Source of the DNA: Rotaria sp. Silwood1
Taxonomy: Eukaryota; Rotifera; Eurotatoria; Philodinida; Philodinidae
Assembly (NCBI GenBank): GCA_905250075.1
Contig: CAJNOP010000120.1
Span: 429,993 to 493,992 of the forward strand
Direction: 5' to 3'
Length of the DNA stretch: 64,000 nucleotides
Shown: one piece after another, positions 13,205 through 27,300 of the stretch
Layout of the letters: every line of letters starts with the position of its first letter
Numbering within the stretch: the stretch's first letter is position 1
Program-made: the position numbers and the translations under genes
The notes under the pieces: model-generated
Database searches by the model: none
Told to the model about the DNA's origin: nothing
Seen by the model: only the letters and a program-made list of their open reading frames with translations

Positions 13205-14910
13205 TTAATTCGAAGATGTAGTTTCATTTATATTTTGTTCATTTGTTTTAGTTTCACCGTTCGTACTTTGAATATTAGTCTTAAAACAAAAAAATTAATT
13301 AAAATAAATAAGTTAATTTTGTTAGTTTAAAAACTATACTTTTTCATTCTCTTTAGACATTTTAGCAAACATTTTAGCATATAATTGTTTTTCTGTTTGA
13401 TGATAAGCTTTTAATTTTTCTTGACATGTTTCAATATGTTGTTTTGCTACATCATTTAATGGATTTAATTTAAGAACTTCTTCGAAATCTTTTATAGCTT
13501 CTTCAAAACTTGACATAGACATTTGACTTTGTCCTCGACGAAAAAATGATTTTTCATTTTTAGGATCTAATTCAAGTGCTGCATCACAAGCACGAATACA
13601 TTGAGCATGTTCACCTAATTTCAAATGACATAAAGCCATATTTGTTTGTGTTGTTAATTTTAACATATGAGCTTTATTTTTATCTTTTTCATCTTCATAA
13701 TTTGGTGATTTAAGATATTCAGCAATAGTTTTATATTTTTTACAAGCAACACGATAATGACCATCCTAAAATAGAATGAAAAACAAAAAAACAAAAGACA
13801 AACATCACTCTATAGAATTTATTTTGAAGTAAAATATTCTATTCAACTTAAAATCTTACTTTAATTAATTCAGCAGCACGTTTTTTTAATTTTTCTGATT
13901 GTTCAAGTTTTTCTGCATCACTTATTGACCATTTATCTACACCCTATAAAAAACAAAAGGACAAGCATTGTTGTTTTTTTTTTCATGTTTTTCTTTGTGA
14001 ACAAACTTTTTCAAAATCATGCAATGTAACTATATATTCTACATGAGCATTTTTTGGAATATTAAATTTTTCAAGACCAAATATTGCTTTTGATTTTAAT
14101 TTTAATTGACTATGTTCACCTTTTGTCATTCGTGTTACAGCATATTCAAGACTGAAAAAAAAAAACTCAATTAATTAATTAAATTCTTTAGAAGATTTTA
14201 TTATTATAATTTTTGAAATTTACAAACCCGTCAGGAATATTTTTTAAGAAACCCTCGCCAACTGTAAATTTAACTTTTCGTTCGTCGAATACTCGATTTT
14301 CATGGATACCTTTAAGAGATATTTCAACAACGCTATCATCACTTGGTTTAGCCCATCCTTCGCCTCTTGTCAATATTCGTCGTATAATACTTTGATCTTT
14401 TCCTTCACTTATATCGTCACCTATAATTAGAAAACAGAAAAATTGTTCAGTTATTGTTGTTCTTTTCTTCAAATCTTACCGATAAAATCAAAAAGTTCAA
14501 TTTCAAAAATTAATGTTGCATTTGGTCCAATTTTATCTCCTGAACCCTGTTCGCCATAGGCATATTCAGGTTTACATATTAAACGACATATTTCTCCACG
14601 TTTCATTGTTGCTACACCAATATCCCATGCTTTAATAACTGTACCTTTACCAAGTTCGAATTCAAATTTTTGATTTCGATCTCGACTACTATCAAATTTA
14701 GTTCCATCAAGTAATGTACCAACATAATGCACAAATACTTTATCATTTGTTACTGGTTTTTCATCACCATAACCTTCTTTGATTATTTCTTTAAGAACAC
14801 CTTTAAAAAAAAACCAAAAGAAAATTTTAATTAATAAATAATTAAAAAAGCAAACCTCCATCCTTTGATGGTGAAATATCTTCGCCTTTAAGTTCAGCTT
14901 CAGTTACCAT
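13205..14910 (-). CDS. FKBP4/5-like peptidyl-prolyl isomerase with TPR domain
   Basis: Seven exons join with matching phases: 14856-14910, 14480-14800, 14228-14420, 14007-14151, 13860-13943, 13340-13765 and 13205-13279, giving 432 residues, close to vertebrate FKBP51/52 (about 457). The first FK506-binding domain is canonical (residues about 19-125: [45 protein letters not shown]). A second, divergent FKBP domain follows (about 130-240). A three-repeat TPR domain lies about 270-400 ([40 protein letters not shown]). This family is a cytosolic Hsp90 co-chaperone that docks on the Hsp90 C-terminus through its TPRs. The last exon adds a polar Asn/Thr-rich tail. Divergent from IFT140. Confidence 0.9.
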
Positions 14911-15203
14911 CGATGTATTAATACAATTAAATGTGATAATAATAAAAACTGTATTGTAAGAATCGTAAGAATCTAGAACATTCCATTAGATGTCGTTAGA
15001 ATAGAAAATTTGAATTATGTTCAATTTAATATTTCTTATTTTATTTTTGAAATTTATTTTTTCACTTTTTAATTTTTAAAATAATTTTTGATTTGGAAAA
15101 AAAAACAAAAATCATATCATATGGTTGTCAAAGCAATGTATTCATGTATGGTATCGTTCGTTTTAGTCATATCAAATTTGATCGTATTTTAAGAAAAATA
15201 GAA
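14911..15203. promoter_or_regulatory. Shared divergent promoter interval, FKBP and IFT140
   Basis: Only 293 bp separate the start codons of the minus-strand FKBP gene and the plus-strand IFT140 gene, so both promoters and 5' UTRs must sit here. The sequence is AT-rich. I cannot pick out a specific TATA box or cilia-type X-box with confidence. Confidence 0.5.
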
Positions 15204-18200
15204 TGGCTACACAATATTTTGAGCATAAACTTGATCTAGGGAGTTTTTCGGAACAACCTCATTTTCAATTGATGGAATGGCATCCATCATTGAATATTCT
15301 AGCTGTAGCATCGATTACTGTTGGTACAAATATATTCTTCTATGGAGAAGATGTAAGTTGAAGTTATATTTTCTTATGTATTATCATTGAGTGTTATTTT
15401 TCTTGTAAAACTAAGGGTGAACAAGATGAAGCAGCTCGTGTACAACATACGGGTAATGCTTCTTGTATGGAATGGCATCCAGCTAAAAAAACTTTAGCGA
15501 TTGGTTTTTCAAGTATGAAGAAAAATTTATTTTCTTTGAAAAACAAAGTATTGTGTTTTTGTTAGATGGTGAATTGATGATATGGCATGGATCAAATCGT
15601 CGATTAGAAAGTGTTATTGTTCATAAAAGTTGTATAACAACATTAACAATAAATATGGATGGAACACGTTTATTATCAGCTGATCAAGTAATTTAGAAAA
15701 ATATGTTTTTCATACAAATTAATGCTAAAAAACTTGAAGAAATTCTTGATAAAAATTTTTTTTTTATCTAAGTTTTATTTTTACTTATTTCACAGAACGT
15801 TTTCTTAATCATATTCTAGGATGGTTTAATCATTCTTTGGAAAGCTGAGTCTTTAGCACAAATATCTCAACAAAGTGTAATATTGCAAGTTACTGTTCCT
15901 GGTGAATCAGTTACATACGTACTGAGTAAATCATCACCTTCAGGACGATCTGATCAGTAAGTGTACTAAGCTTTCTTTCTCTCTCGAATAGACTTTTTTA
16001 TTTTATTAAATATTTTTATTTTCAAGAGATTATCGAGATTTAGCTCGAGCAGCAGTTGAAGGTGATCAAGCTGCATTAGATCTGCTTGCTATGAGTACAA
16101 ATCGACAACAATTTAATGAACCAGTCACTTTTTATGTTGGTACTGATAAAGGAAATGTTTATATGGTAACTGATAAATTACGAAAAATATGTTCGGCTGA
16201 TGATGCCATTGCACGTCTTTTATATTCATATGATTATGATATGCTTATTGTTGTTACAAAAGGAAATATGATGACACAATATAATCTTCAACAATTACAA
16301 ACACAATCTGAAGTTTTAATTCCTACACATTCTGTAAGATAATAAATTTACTAAAAGGAAAAAAAAAATACAGAAAAGTTTTTGTTATTATTAATATTTA
16401 AGGGTAAATTATCTGGTCGACCAACAGATTCAGATTTTACTTTAATTGGTACAACATTATTTGCTTATGTCACTGGTGAATCAACAATACGAATGATTGA
16501 TCTTACTTCATCAGATAATCTTCTATTGAAAATAAATCCAGAAATGGGTTATGCTAATAATGAAGTTTTAATTTCTGTATCTTACAGTGCAATGAAAGGT
16601 ATATCGTAGTGTATTTTTCTTTTTTCAATAAATTTGGTTTGTTTATAAGGAATTATTGCTGCTGGTACTAATCGAGGAAATATTGCGTTTTGGATTTATA
16701 ATCCAAATCGTCGTATAACAGATGTGGAAAAACGTTGGATTCTTCAACGAGCTAAACAAATTGCCACTGGTATACCTATTCGAAGTTTAAAAGTAAGAAA
16801 TGAAAATTATTTTTTCCAAGATATATTCATAGAAATGTACTTTAGTATTGTCCACAACGAAATTGTCTTGCTGCTAATTTGATTTCACAATTATTTCTAC
16901 TTACTGATGAAAATATGTCAGCAGCTTATCGAGATCAAGTAAATTATTAAATTGATGTTTCATTAAGCAAAATTCTTAATCTAAAAAAAAAAATTTCTTT
17001 TATATTTAGCTTGCGGTTGTTCAACTTAGTCCAACAATTATTCATATAGCATTTTTTCGCTATAGTATTGTCAAAGAAGAAGAATTAGATATGCCATTTA
17101 GAAATTTATGTGTTTCTAAAGTTTGTATTCTATTTAAGAAAACTCTCTTTATCTAAAATCAAAACACATATCTATATGTATTCTTGTAGAATCATATTGC
17201 TATTTGGAATAAAAAACAAATTCGTATTTATGAACTTATTTGTGATGCATCAAAATCCGATGATGAAAAAGTTGTTCGAAATGAAAAAGGTTAATTTAAA
17301 CGAATTTGAAATTATTAAATAAATGTTTTTTTTATTTAAAGGTTCTTTTTCTTGTTCACCATCGAATGTTATTCTTTACGATCAACTTTTATTTGTACAA
17401 GAAAATGGTCGTGTTAATGTTATGTCTTTTCAAGTAAAAGAAAATATTATTCTAAAATGATAACAAAGAAAAGAACGAACTTTCTCTTTTTATTGAAAAA
17501 AAAAAAGGGAACATCTCGACAAACAATTGCATTTGCACAAAATGAAGGTGAAGTAAATACAATTAATTCAAATGGATCATTTCTTGTTGTTGGTTCAACC
17601 AAAGGCTATGTGAAAGTTTTTGATATATCTCGACGGTACGTATAAATGACTATGGCACTACACACACTAAAAAAAAGTCAATTTTCTCTAGAAAAATTAC
17701 AATTGAAATAAAGGTATGAGAAAATAGCTCGAGGTCTAGTCTTTCATTTTAAATATACTTCTCTCATCCCGTACCTCAGAATTTCTTCAGGAGAATCATT
17801 ACAACCATTGTTTTTTTGTTTCTAAAGGTATCTGAATTTGCAGAGTCTGTTATTGGAATTAAATTTTATTCTTATATAAAAGAAAGACGTCTATATATAG
17901 TTGACCATTCTTGAGAGCTTTTTGAGACATTGAACTTTTCATTTCTGTTTTCCCTCTTAAAAATTAAGAGTTTAAGAAAAATTTGAGTTGTCAAATGAAG
18001 TATTTTTGACCCTTGATTATTGAAAATCTCACTCAAATATTACAATATACGACTGAAAATTTCATCCGATTTGGATGCATCTGACTCATGATCGATTTTG
18101 AGAAGAGTGGACATTGAATTCGATAAATAATTTTTGCTTTCTTATTTTGTAGTGAATTACGACAAATTGGTAAAACATTAAATATAAATGCACACACACC

Positions 18201-21200
18201 ATCAGTTGATTCAATACGTGAATTAGCAGTTAATTGTACAGGAACAAAAGTTACAGTTCTAACATCACAGGTAACACATTTTTTTTTTATAAAAAAGAAA
18301 TTATCTTATTAATACTTATTTCTTATTATTTAATAGACAAATCTTAATCCAAGTAGTCGACTCTATGTATGGGATGTAGAAAAGGATGTTGTGACATGTT
18401 TTGATTTTAGTTCGGAGAAATTACCAGGTACTGAATATGGTTATATTAGACAAAAAGATGCTACAAAAAATACACCACAATATCGTCGTTATCCATCAAA
18501 TATTCAATGGGATCCAGAAGATTCTCGATTGATGGCATTAGAAATTTATTTACATCAACAAAAACTTGATTTAAGTGCATCATTAAGTGGTGATGATAAA
18601 ACTTATGATATATTGTTAACAAGTCGAGGAGTTGGAGATGGTGATTCAAGTATGGCAGATAATCATACAATTACAACACGAGAATCAATTGTAGCAAATC
18701 AAGAAGATACGGTAAAATATGCTTTATAGTAGAAATTCTTTAAATAATGTTTGATCTAAGAAATATTAAAAATATTTTTATTTAGACAAAAACATTCGAT
18801 AACAAGTCTAATATTAGTTCGTCATTAATAAAGTATTATAAAAGAGAGTCATTTCTTGTTCAGAAATTTCTATATTTTAAAGTCATATTTGATTAGAAAG
18901 GATCGAGATTCAGTTGAAATCGTACGTTGCTTTTAGAAAATGATTTTTTTTTCTTTTCTTCTCACTAAAAAATATGAGCTTATATACAATGAAAAAATGA
19001 TTATCTTGTGATTAAAAGCTACAAATGTGATTTAATAATATCAATACAAAAATTATTAACTTCTTGTAATAATATTTGTTGTTTTACTTTTTTTTTTAAG
19101 GCTGCATCATTAATCGTCAGTATGTTTTGCACATCAGATAATCAAATATTTCCAAAAGATGTTTTCCTACGAAATGTTTCTTATCGACAATTGATTGCTA
19201 TTAAAATTCCATTTTATTTCTTTGTTACACGAGTAATTTAATTATTATTTTGTTTTTTTTTTGAAATAATATTTACAAACAAAATAATCATTTTTAATCG
19301 ATAGGATACACATTCGGACTTAGATCGACATATAATTAAATCTCATCCAACATTACCAACATCAAAAACTGATTCATCAGATACAATTGATGAAAATGTT
19401 TCAATGAAAAACTCACGTATTCGTATTCAACTTCCTAAACTTGATACATTAGATAGTAGTGGTCTTATTTCTCAAACACATAGTCATGATCAACGTTCAA
19501 ATGGTTTTCTTTCAGATTCAGAACTTAGTGGTAAAAGAAAATCGAAAGAGAAAAAGCATTTGTTTTAGTATATAATGTTTGTTTTTTTTTTCTTTGTAGA
19601 AAGTATAGTCTATTCATCTTATCTTACAGGAAAAACAATGGCAGATTTTATTGGTGTTAATGGTCTTGAAAAAAATATTATTGAAGCAATTATGAATTTT
19701 AGTTATAATTTAGTATTAGGAGATCTTGATGCTGCATTTAAAGCAATAAAAATTATTAAAAAGTAAGGAAATTTTTTTTTCTTTTTAATAGAATAAAAAT
19801 TTAGTTTTTATTCTATCCAATTAATTTAGAGAAAGTGTCTGGGAAAATTTAGCTCGTATGTGTGTATTAAATCGACGTGCTGATGTAGCAAAAATTTGTC
19901 TTGGTAAAATGGGTCTATTTCGTGCTGCACGAGCTTTACGTGCAGTTGATCAAGATAATCCTGATACAAAAATAGCTATTTTAGCTATACATTTAAATAT
20001 GAGAGTATGTTTAAACAATAATATTATTAAATAATATAATATTTGTCTTTGAAATAAAAACAAAAGGAAGAAGCAGAAAAAATTTTACTTCAATCAAAAC
20101 AATATGATCTTCTTAATCAATTATATCAATCAACAAATGAATGGGAAAAATCTATTGATATATCAACACATTATGATCGAATACATTTACGTAATACATA
20201 TTATAATTATGCTAAACATCTTGAAGAAAATAATCAATTAGAAAAAGCAATTGAATTGTAAATATAAGAATATTAATGTAGTTTTATTTATTTTAGAGAA
20301 AAATGATTCTTGTGTTTTATTTTTTGTCTTTAGTTATGAAAAATCAGGAACACAAACTACTGAAGTACGACGAATGTTTCTTGAACGAAAAGATATTGCA
20401 GGATATAAAGCATATACAGCAAAACAAAATGATCCGTAAATTATTTTATTTTATTATTATTTAATTGTATTTAAAGAAATATTTTAATTAGAAAATTATT
20501 TCGTTGGTGGGGTCGTTATTTTGAAAGTCGAGGTAAAATGGAAGATGCACTTGGATGTTATCGAAAAGCCAATGATAATTTATCATTATGTCGATTACTT
20601 TGTGAACAAGATCAACCAGCTAAGGTATAAGTCAGATTTATTTTTTTTTTAAAACTTGATTAAATTATCTTTAAATTAATGAAAAAATTTATTTTAGGCT
20701 ATTGAATTATGCTCAGATACAGGAAATAAAGCTGCTTGTTATCATATGGCAAGATATTTTGAAAAGAAAGGCGATTATAAACAAGCAATTTCTTATTTTC
20801 AACAAGCATCAGCTATTAGTAATGCTATGCGTCTTTGTCGAGTATGATTTTTGTTTTTTCAATTTTATTTTAATGAGTATTGTTTTACTAATATCATGAA
20901 AATATAATTATAAGATATGGACTCAATGAAATAAAAGTCATTGAAATCTGCATTTCACATGAATGTATTATTTAGACGATGTCTCTGTTTTCGATGATCT
21001 CATTCTTCGAGAATTTTATTTTCAACAATGAGATACACAACTAGTTATTGTTTCTATTTATATAGGATCATCATTTGGATGAATATTTGGCTAATATTGC
21101 TGTACAAGGTACACCTGATGATATGCTTGAAGCAGCACGATACTTTCAAACTTTACCTTTACAAGAAGATCGTGCTATTTTACTCTATCATAAAGTATAT

Positions 21201-23205
21201 TTTTTTGAAAGCAAAAAAAAACTGATTAATGTAAGTTAATTGTATAATTAAGGCTGGATTAACTTCGAAAGCAATTGATTTGGCATTCAAACATGAACGA
21301 TATTCAGCGTTAGCACAAATAGCTGATAGGTTTGTCATATAAAAAGAATAAATTCTATAAGATTAAGGTTATTTTTATCGTATTAGTGTTGGTAAGAATG
21401 TTGATCCAACACAAGTGACTCGAATGGCTGATTATTTTATGCAATTAAAACAATTTGATAAAGCTGTTGATTTACTTGCAGCGATTGATCGAGTTCGTTC
21501 TTTTTTTTTTTTTGTATTTTAATAATTCTTTGTTAATGTCTTATTAATAATCAAAATAAATAGGTTGATGAAGCAGCAGATTTAGCAATTCGAAATGAAA
21601 TTCCATTAACAGAAGAATTACTTGAACGATTAAGTCCTGCTAAACGTAAGTCATTTTTTTCTTCTTAAAATCTTATCCCTTTAATTATTTGATATACGTA
21701 TATATTATTTTTGTTTAGCTACTAACGAAGAAGATATGCCTAAATATCAAGCTATTTGTGAAAAATTAGGTGATCTAGCTGTTAGTCAAGGAGCATATGC
21801 TGGTGCCGCAAAGAAATATCTCGATGCTGGCAATAAGATTAAAGTATGTTACTGTGCTTTGATAATCTTCAAAAAAACGAAAAACAAATTCTAATAATCT
21901 TTTATTTTTGTTTTTAGTCAATGCGTGCATTGATACATTCTGGTGATGTTGAACGTATAACTATGTTTGCAAGTGTAGCACGTAATCGTGAAGTTTATTT
22001 ACTTGCTGCTGATTATTTGAAATCATTGGATTGGAAAAAATATCCAGATGCATTACAAAATATAATGAATTTTTATAAAAAAGCAAGAGCATATGAAAAA
22101 CTTGCTCAATTTTATGATATGTGTGCACAAGTATGATTTGAAAATTTTGCAGAAAAAAAAATTCAAAATATATTTTAACTTTTCTTTTTGTTGTTAGATT
22201 GAAATTGAAGAATATCGAGATTACAATAAAGCATTAGGTAAGACAACGAATAGAAAATGTAATGTTTTGTTTTTATTGATAATATGTATTTATTTATTCA
22301 TCTAGAGGCATTAATGGAAGCATATAAAACATTGAGAGATAATGGTGAAAATACATTTACAAAAGATGAAACATTACAAGAACTTGAACTCAAATGCCGA
22401 AATATAAAACGATTTATTGATGCTAGAGAGTAAGGAAATTAATCTAATTCATAACAATAGTTAAGAGAAATTATCGGGATTTATTTAAATCATCGTAGTT
22501 ATCTATTAATATATGTATGTAAAACATTCTTAACTTTACCAAAAGAGAATCATTGTTTTCAATGTTTCCATGTGATGAAAAAATATAGAAAGGGATTTAT
22601 AGAAAAATGTCGAAGAAATAAATCTCGAAAGTTTTTAATGATTAAAATATTATATCTTCATTATTGTCTCTTAAATATTTAATATATTTGATCATATTCT
22701 TTTGTAGTCGATACCTCAATGATCCCGAAACAGGTTCTCGTGAATTGGCTAGTTTATTAACAGATCAAAAAATATTTATCGGTGTTCATCCAGGTGATGT
22801 TTATGGAATGTTAATCGATCATTTTGGACGACAAGAAAAATATAAACAAGTAAAATTAAATATAGAATTTTTTCAATAAGTTATTTCTTGGTTTTTTTTT
22901 TCAAATAGGCTGGAATGTTACTCGATGAATTACAAGAACATATTCCTGAACGTTATTTTTCTCATTATATTAATCCAAATTTACTTTCGGCTATTTATGC
23001 TGCAACCGGACGTAAAATGGCTCCACCAGATCAACCATCAGAGAGTATGACGTATAATAATGATGACCATGAAGAAAAACTAGTAACTGATGATTATCAA
23101 AATGATCGGCGACGAAAACAACAACAACAAGGGACTTTAGGCAAAAGTCATATCTATGCAGAAGAAATTGATGACAATATCGATTATGGAGCTGTTGATG
23201 ACTGA
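15204..23205 (+). CDS. IFT140: Intraflagellar transport protein 140 (IFT-A)
   Basis: About 32 short exons run from MATQYFEHKL to GAVDD*, roughly 1,550-1,600 codons by approximate exon ends (human IFT140 is 1,462). The N-terminal part is WD40 repeats (FQLMEWHPSLNILAVA, ASCMEWHPAKKTLAIGF, LLSADQDGLIILW). The C-terminal half is the TPR-like solenoid with strong IFT140 signatures: DFIGVNGLEKNIIEAIMNFS, GDLDAAFKAIKIIKK, ICLGKMGLFRAARALR, LFRWWGRYFESRGKMEDAL, SMRALIHSGDVERITMFASV. It is a core IFT-A subunit for retrograde transport and membrane-protein entry in cilia. Most introns are 50-80 bp; those near 17640-18150, 18712-19100, 20840-21062 and 22431-22707 are enlarged. By coordinates exon 1 (15204-15352) is 149 nt and reads in two frames around 15237-15242, so either one base is missing there or translation starts at 15272. 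Confidence 0.93.
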
Positions 23206-24319
23206 AACCAACATTTTTTTGTACAGTATTTTGTTTTTGTATGAGAAAAAATTAGCCTTTTTAAAAAAGAAAATCTTCTACACTGCTTGTTACTTTGCAA
23301 AAATAAAGTGATGTCGATCGAATGGAACTATTTTCGAACTATTTTTCCCTTTATTGAAGGAGGGAGTTATACGAAACAATATAAATTTGTGTATATGTTT
23401 GCTTGCACTTGGTAGTCATGTGTTTACATGTCTTTGCATTACTTCAAGATTACTATTCGAGTTGATGGCTTCTTGTTTCAGTAACATCATTCAATCAGAT
23501 TTTTTATGGTTGTGTCACACACAATCAGTTTTTTTGAGACTGAGATTTCAGCTTCTGCTTTTAGCCAGTCTTCTGTTTCGTCTAATCAATTTCCCGTCGC
23601 AAACTTTCATCGATTCATATATATCTCAAGTATAGCGTGTGAGTGGGTAGATGTGTGTGACTTGTAAGTGTGAGTATTGGTGTCATTATATAGATATTCT
23701 CCGTTTCCACACTCACGCACATTAAGTGAGCATACTAGCCGGTCATCTCTTGACCCACATTACAATGCATTTCACCCCAGAGTGATGTAATCAAGACAAC
23801 CTTTCTAAACTTCTTCTATTTTAATCAACTCCTACATACAACATTAATATTTATTTCACAATGGATGATATTTAATAGCTCCGCATAAGCCATAAAAAGT
23901 AACAGCAAATATTTTTGAAATTTAATATTTATTAATTATGTTGATAGATGAGAAAAGGATATTTCGAAAACAGGTTTTACTTGGTAGTTGTAAATGGTGG
24001 CAAAGACAAGTCTCGATAATTTTATGAAAAAATTCAATCAATTTGCTTCCTAACAGCTTCAAATATTCCATAAAAATCGATCAATTAAACGAACAGAACC
24101 CAATGCGCAGCCATGAAAACTTACAAAAAGGATTGTCTTACAGTTAATTTCGATTAGCATGACAAACAACATGGAAGCTATCTATCAATATTTGAATAAA
24201 AGAGCTTTCATTGATTTTTAACGAGATTTGGTAACATGATTGGATTGACTCCGATTTCAGCAAAAATAGAAGTTGTCAACATATGATTAATGTAGGGAAG
24301 ACTATTTAGAGCTGAATTC
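23206..24319. other. Spacer between IFT140 and the secreted-protein gene
   Basis: This stretch probably starts with the IFT140 3' UTR (AATAAA at about 23301). I see no further gene. The ORF at 23354-23635 has no recognisable domain and is not supported. Confidence 0.45.
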
Positions 24320-27300
24320 ATGAAGAAAAAGTATTTATTCCTATTAATCATGCAGCAACTCAACCTTCTCTGTCTTATCATAGTTCTTCTAACAAGTTCG
24401 ATCAAAGCCTCTCATTATCGGTAAGTTTCAACGGTTTTTCCTCACATTCTACTGATATGCATAAACATCTAAAGAGGTGGCTCTGTATCATGGGCAATAC
24501 GAGAAATTCCAACTAATATTACTACAAATCAGCAAGAATTAGTTGTACGTATCACACAACGACATTCATGGCGGCGTTCATATGGAAATAATCATTTTTG
24601 TGACAACAAGACCATTGCTTCGTCTGGTTTGATTGGTGAAGGTGAACTCGTTAGTTCCGAGGACAAACACAAAAAATTATCAGCTATGGTACGATGTACC
24701 GATTTTAGTGAACCATTCGATTATAGCAGTGGGGAAATCTCAACGTTAGTCACGCTTCCAATAAACAAAGAGATCGAGTATTCTTACCAGGGTTGTTGCT
24801 GGATCAATTTGTTACCACCTGATACTGATACAGGTAAATATGCGAAACGATGGTATTTGAGGAATTCTCAATCGCCTAATATATCTAATATGAATATCGA
24901 CTCTACCCATAGACAAGGAATCTGATCATTTCGAATAGATTATCCTTGAAGGATAGATAGATGGATAATCATCCGAATCTTTGTCGTCATTTTTTTTCTT
25001 GCAATATAATTTAAGACTCATTAACAATTATCTTTCACAAAACAGTACAGTCAAAGGTAGGTTATGTTCGGTCCGTATTCGATCTTTTTTATCGTTGATT
25101 CGACTAGAAACATGTTCGAAGACTACTGCAGTTTCATATATTCAGAATGTGAAAAACTGTGAATAGTTTTGTTAGCACATGTTCCTCGGTTATTCGGCTC
25201 AATAGTTACCATTGGTTTGAAATTATCCTATGAGGGGAAAAACAAATATTTCGAGTTTTTCTTGGTTCATAGAAAGAATGATGCCGATGTAACATTTGAT
25301 CTTCACAAACCCAAATTCAGCTTCAGATAACTTCATTCTGAAGATTTTTCTTTTCTTTCTCTATAGAAATAATTTAGATTGGATGAAGACCTAGTGACAA
25401 CTTTTTTGCCTTCAAGTCCTTCTTTCATGTAACATTAAATTACTATTTTCAACCTGATAAGACTATACACCCTGTACTTCACATAGGAATGCAAACTACA
25501 TCAATGAAGCCCGACAGTCACTGGTAAAAAGTCTAATGTAAAAGATGACAAGATCTCCAAGGATCTATCACGTTTTGGAATTATGTTTTGATCTAGAACA
25601 AGGTCACATTGTACTGAAAAGAAGAGAGTCTGTAGAAATATTTCGAATACAAACTTATAATGGTTATTTTGACAGTGTTCAGCACGAAGAATCTTTAATA
25701 ACCATTACAGTACTTGTAGAGCAGTGAAGCAAAAACTAGAATAATCATTTGTACACCGATGAAATACAACTAGAGTTCGGCTAAAATTATTCCTATCATT
25801 TTATGTCATCACTGCCGATGTTTAGAATGAACTTGTAGCTGTAGCATTTTATTACTTCAGTTGCTTTTTAGGTAAAAATGTTTCAAATTCATTTTATTCC
25901 ATGTTGTTTCTCGTATTGGTCTTGAATATTATTACATTGTAAGTTTTTTCAGAGTTGAGATGGTCACTAAAGCTTGTCATCAACACCAATCGACGTCGTA
26001 ACGGAAAGTAAGTTGTACTAACTCAATTTATATTCTATCATTTTTTGCTTTCACAACAGATTGAACAACTCACCCATATCAGCCATGAATCCTATTACAG
26101 AAGTTCAAATTGGCAAAATACATATCATTCGGATTCCGATGGCCGATAGTGACGGCGATCCCTTGCGATGCCGATGGGGTCGAAAAGATAATCAAGAATG
26201 CGGCAGCATCTGTTCTCCAAAAGGTCTTCTCACACCAGATCCATGCGAATTAACTTACAATGCCACTCGACTTGGCTATGCAGCTGTTGCTCTGGTCATT
26301 GAAGATTTTGACTCTAACAACAAAGTACTTTCATCTATTCCACTTCAGTTTCTTATTCGCATTGTCAATCAAACTGTCAGCCAAAATAATTCAACCAGTT
26401 GCAGTCGACTACCTGTTTATGTTGGTAACCGACCACAAGGTGCTTGTATCGGAGTCAAATCAAACTCGTCAGTGACTGAACAAGTTCAATTTCGTATTCC
26501 ATGTCCAAATACAAGTACTACTTTAGCCAACATTCTTACAGTGTCACCACCGGGAATGATTAGAGGACCCATTATACGAGACTCATCTGATCTCAATCTT
26601 TACTCGATGGAAATTCGATGGACACCTGAATCTGATCAATATGGTGTCCATCAACTATGTTTAACACCAGTCGACTCTCAACAACAAGCAGGTTCACAAG
26701 TTTGTCTCGTATTTCAAGTCGATATTGATCCACCTCGATTTGTTCGTATGCATCCAACTGGAATCGTACCTGATAATCAATCAACATGGATAATTGAAGT
26801 TGATCGAGACATAGCTCCGCCACGACGATCGATCGGTGTCAATATTCGCTTTTTCAAACGATCAAATAACCAAGAAGTATACCGTGTTGATGTTACTTCA
26901 CCTTCTGTTGTCTGTTATGCACCACGAAGAATTACATTTTACACATTTGGCTATACCTGGAACAAAGTAAGTGAACTCTAGTCAGAAGATATACACAAGC
27001 ATAATAGTACCATTTATACATAATTATCATAGTTACTTTGCCTTTGAAGTGAATGTTGTTTATTTTGATAGACATCTAGTAGATTTCTAGATATTTCCAT
27101 TATTATCATTCGTAAAAACGTTTTGTATTTTTTGATATTTTAAATTGATAAAGTGTCAAAGTTTATTAAAATAGGGTGAAGAATATTATATTTTATTGGA
27201 TAGTGGAGTGGCCACTATTAATGAATCATGTGGCATTGAGTCGGCACCTGTTACTGATAAGAATGTTTGGACATTTCAAATACCAACACAGACAACTATT

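Noticed and set aside
14213-14395. Plus-strand 60-residue ORF inside the FKBP gene
   Set aside because: It is antisense to FKBP exon 3, which has clear family similarity.
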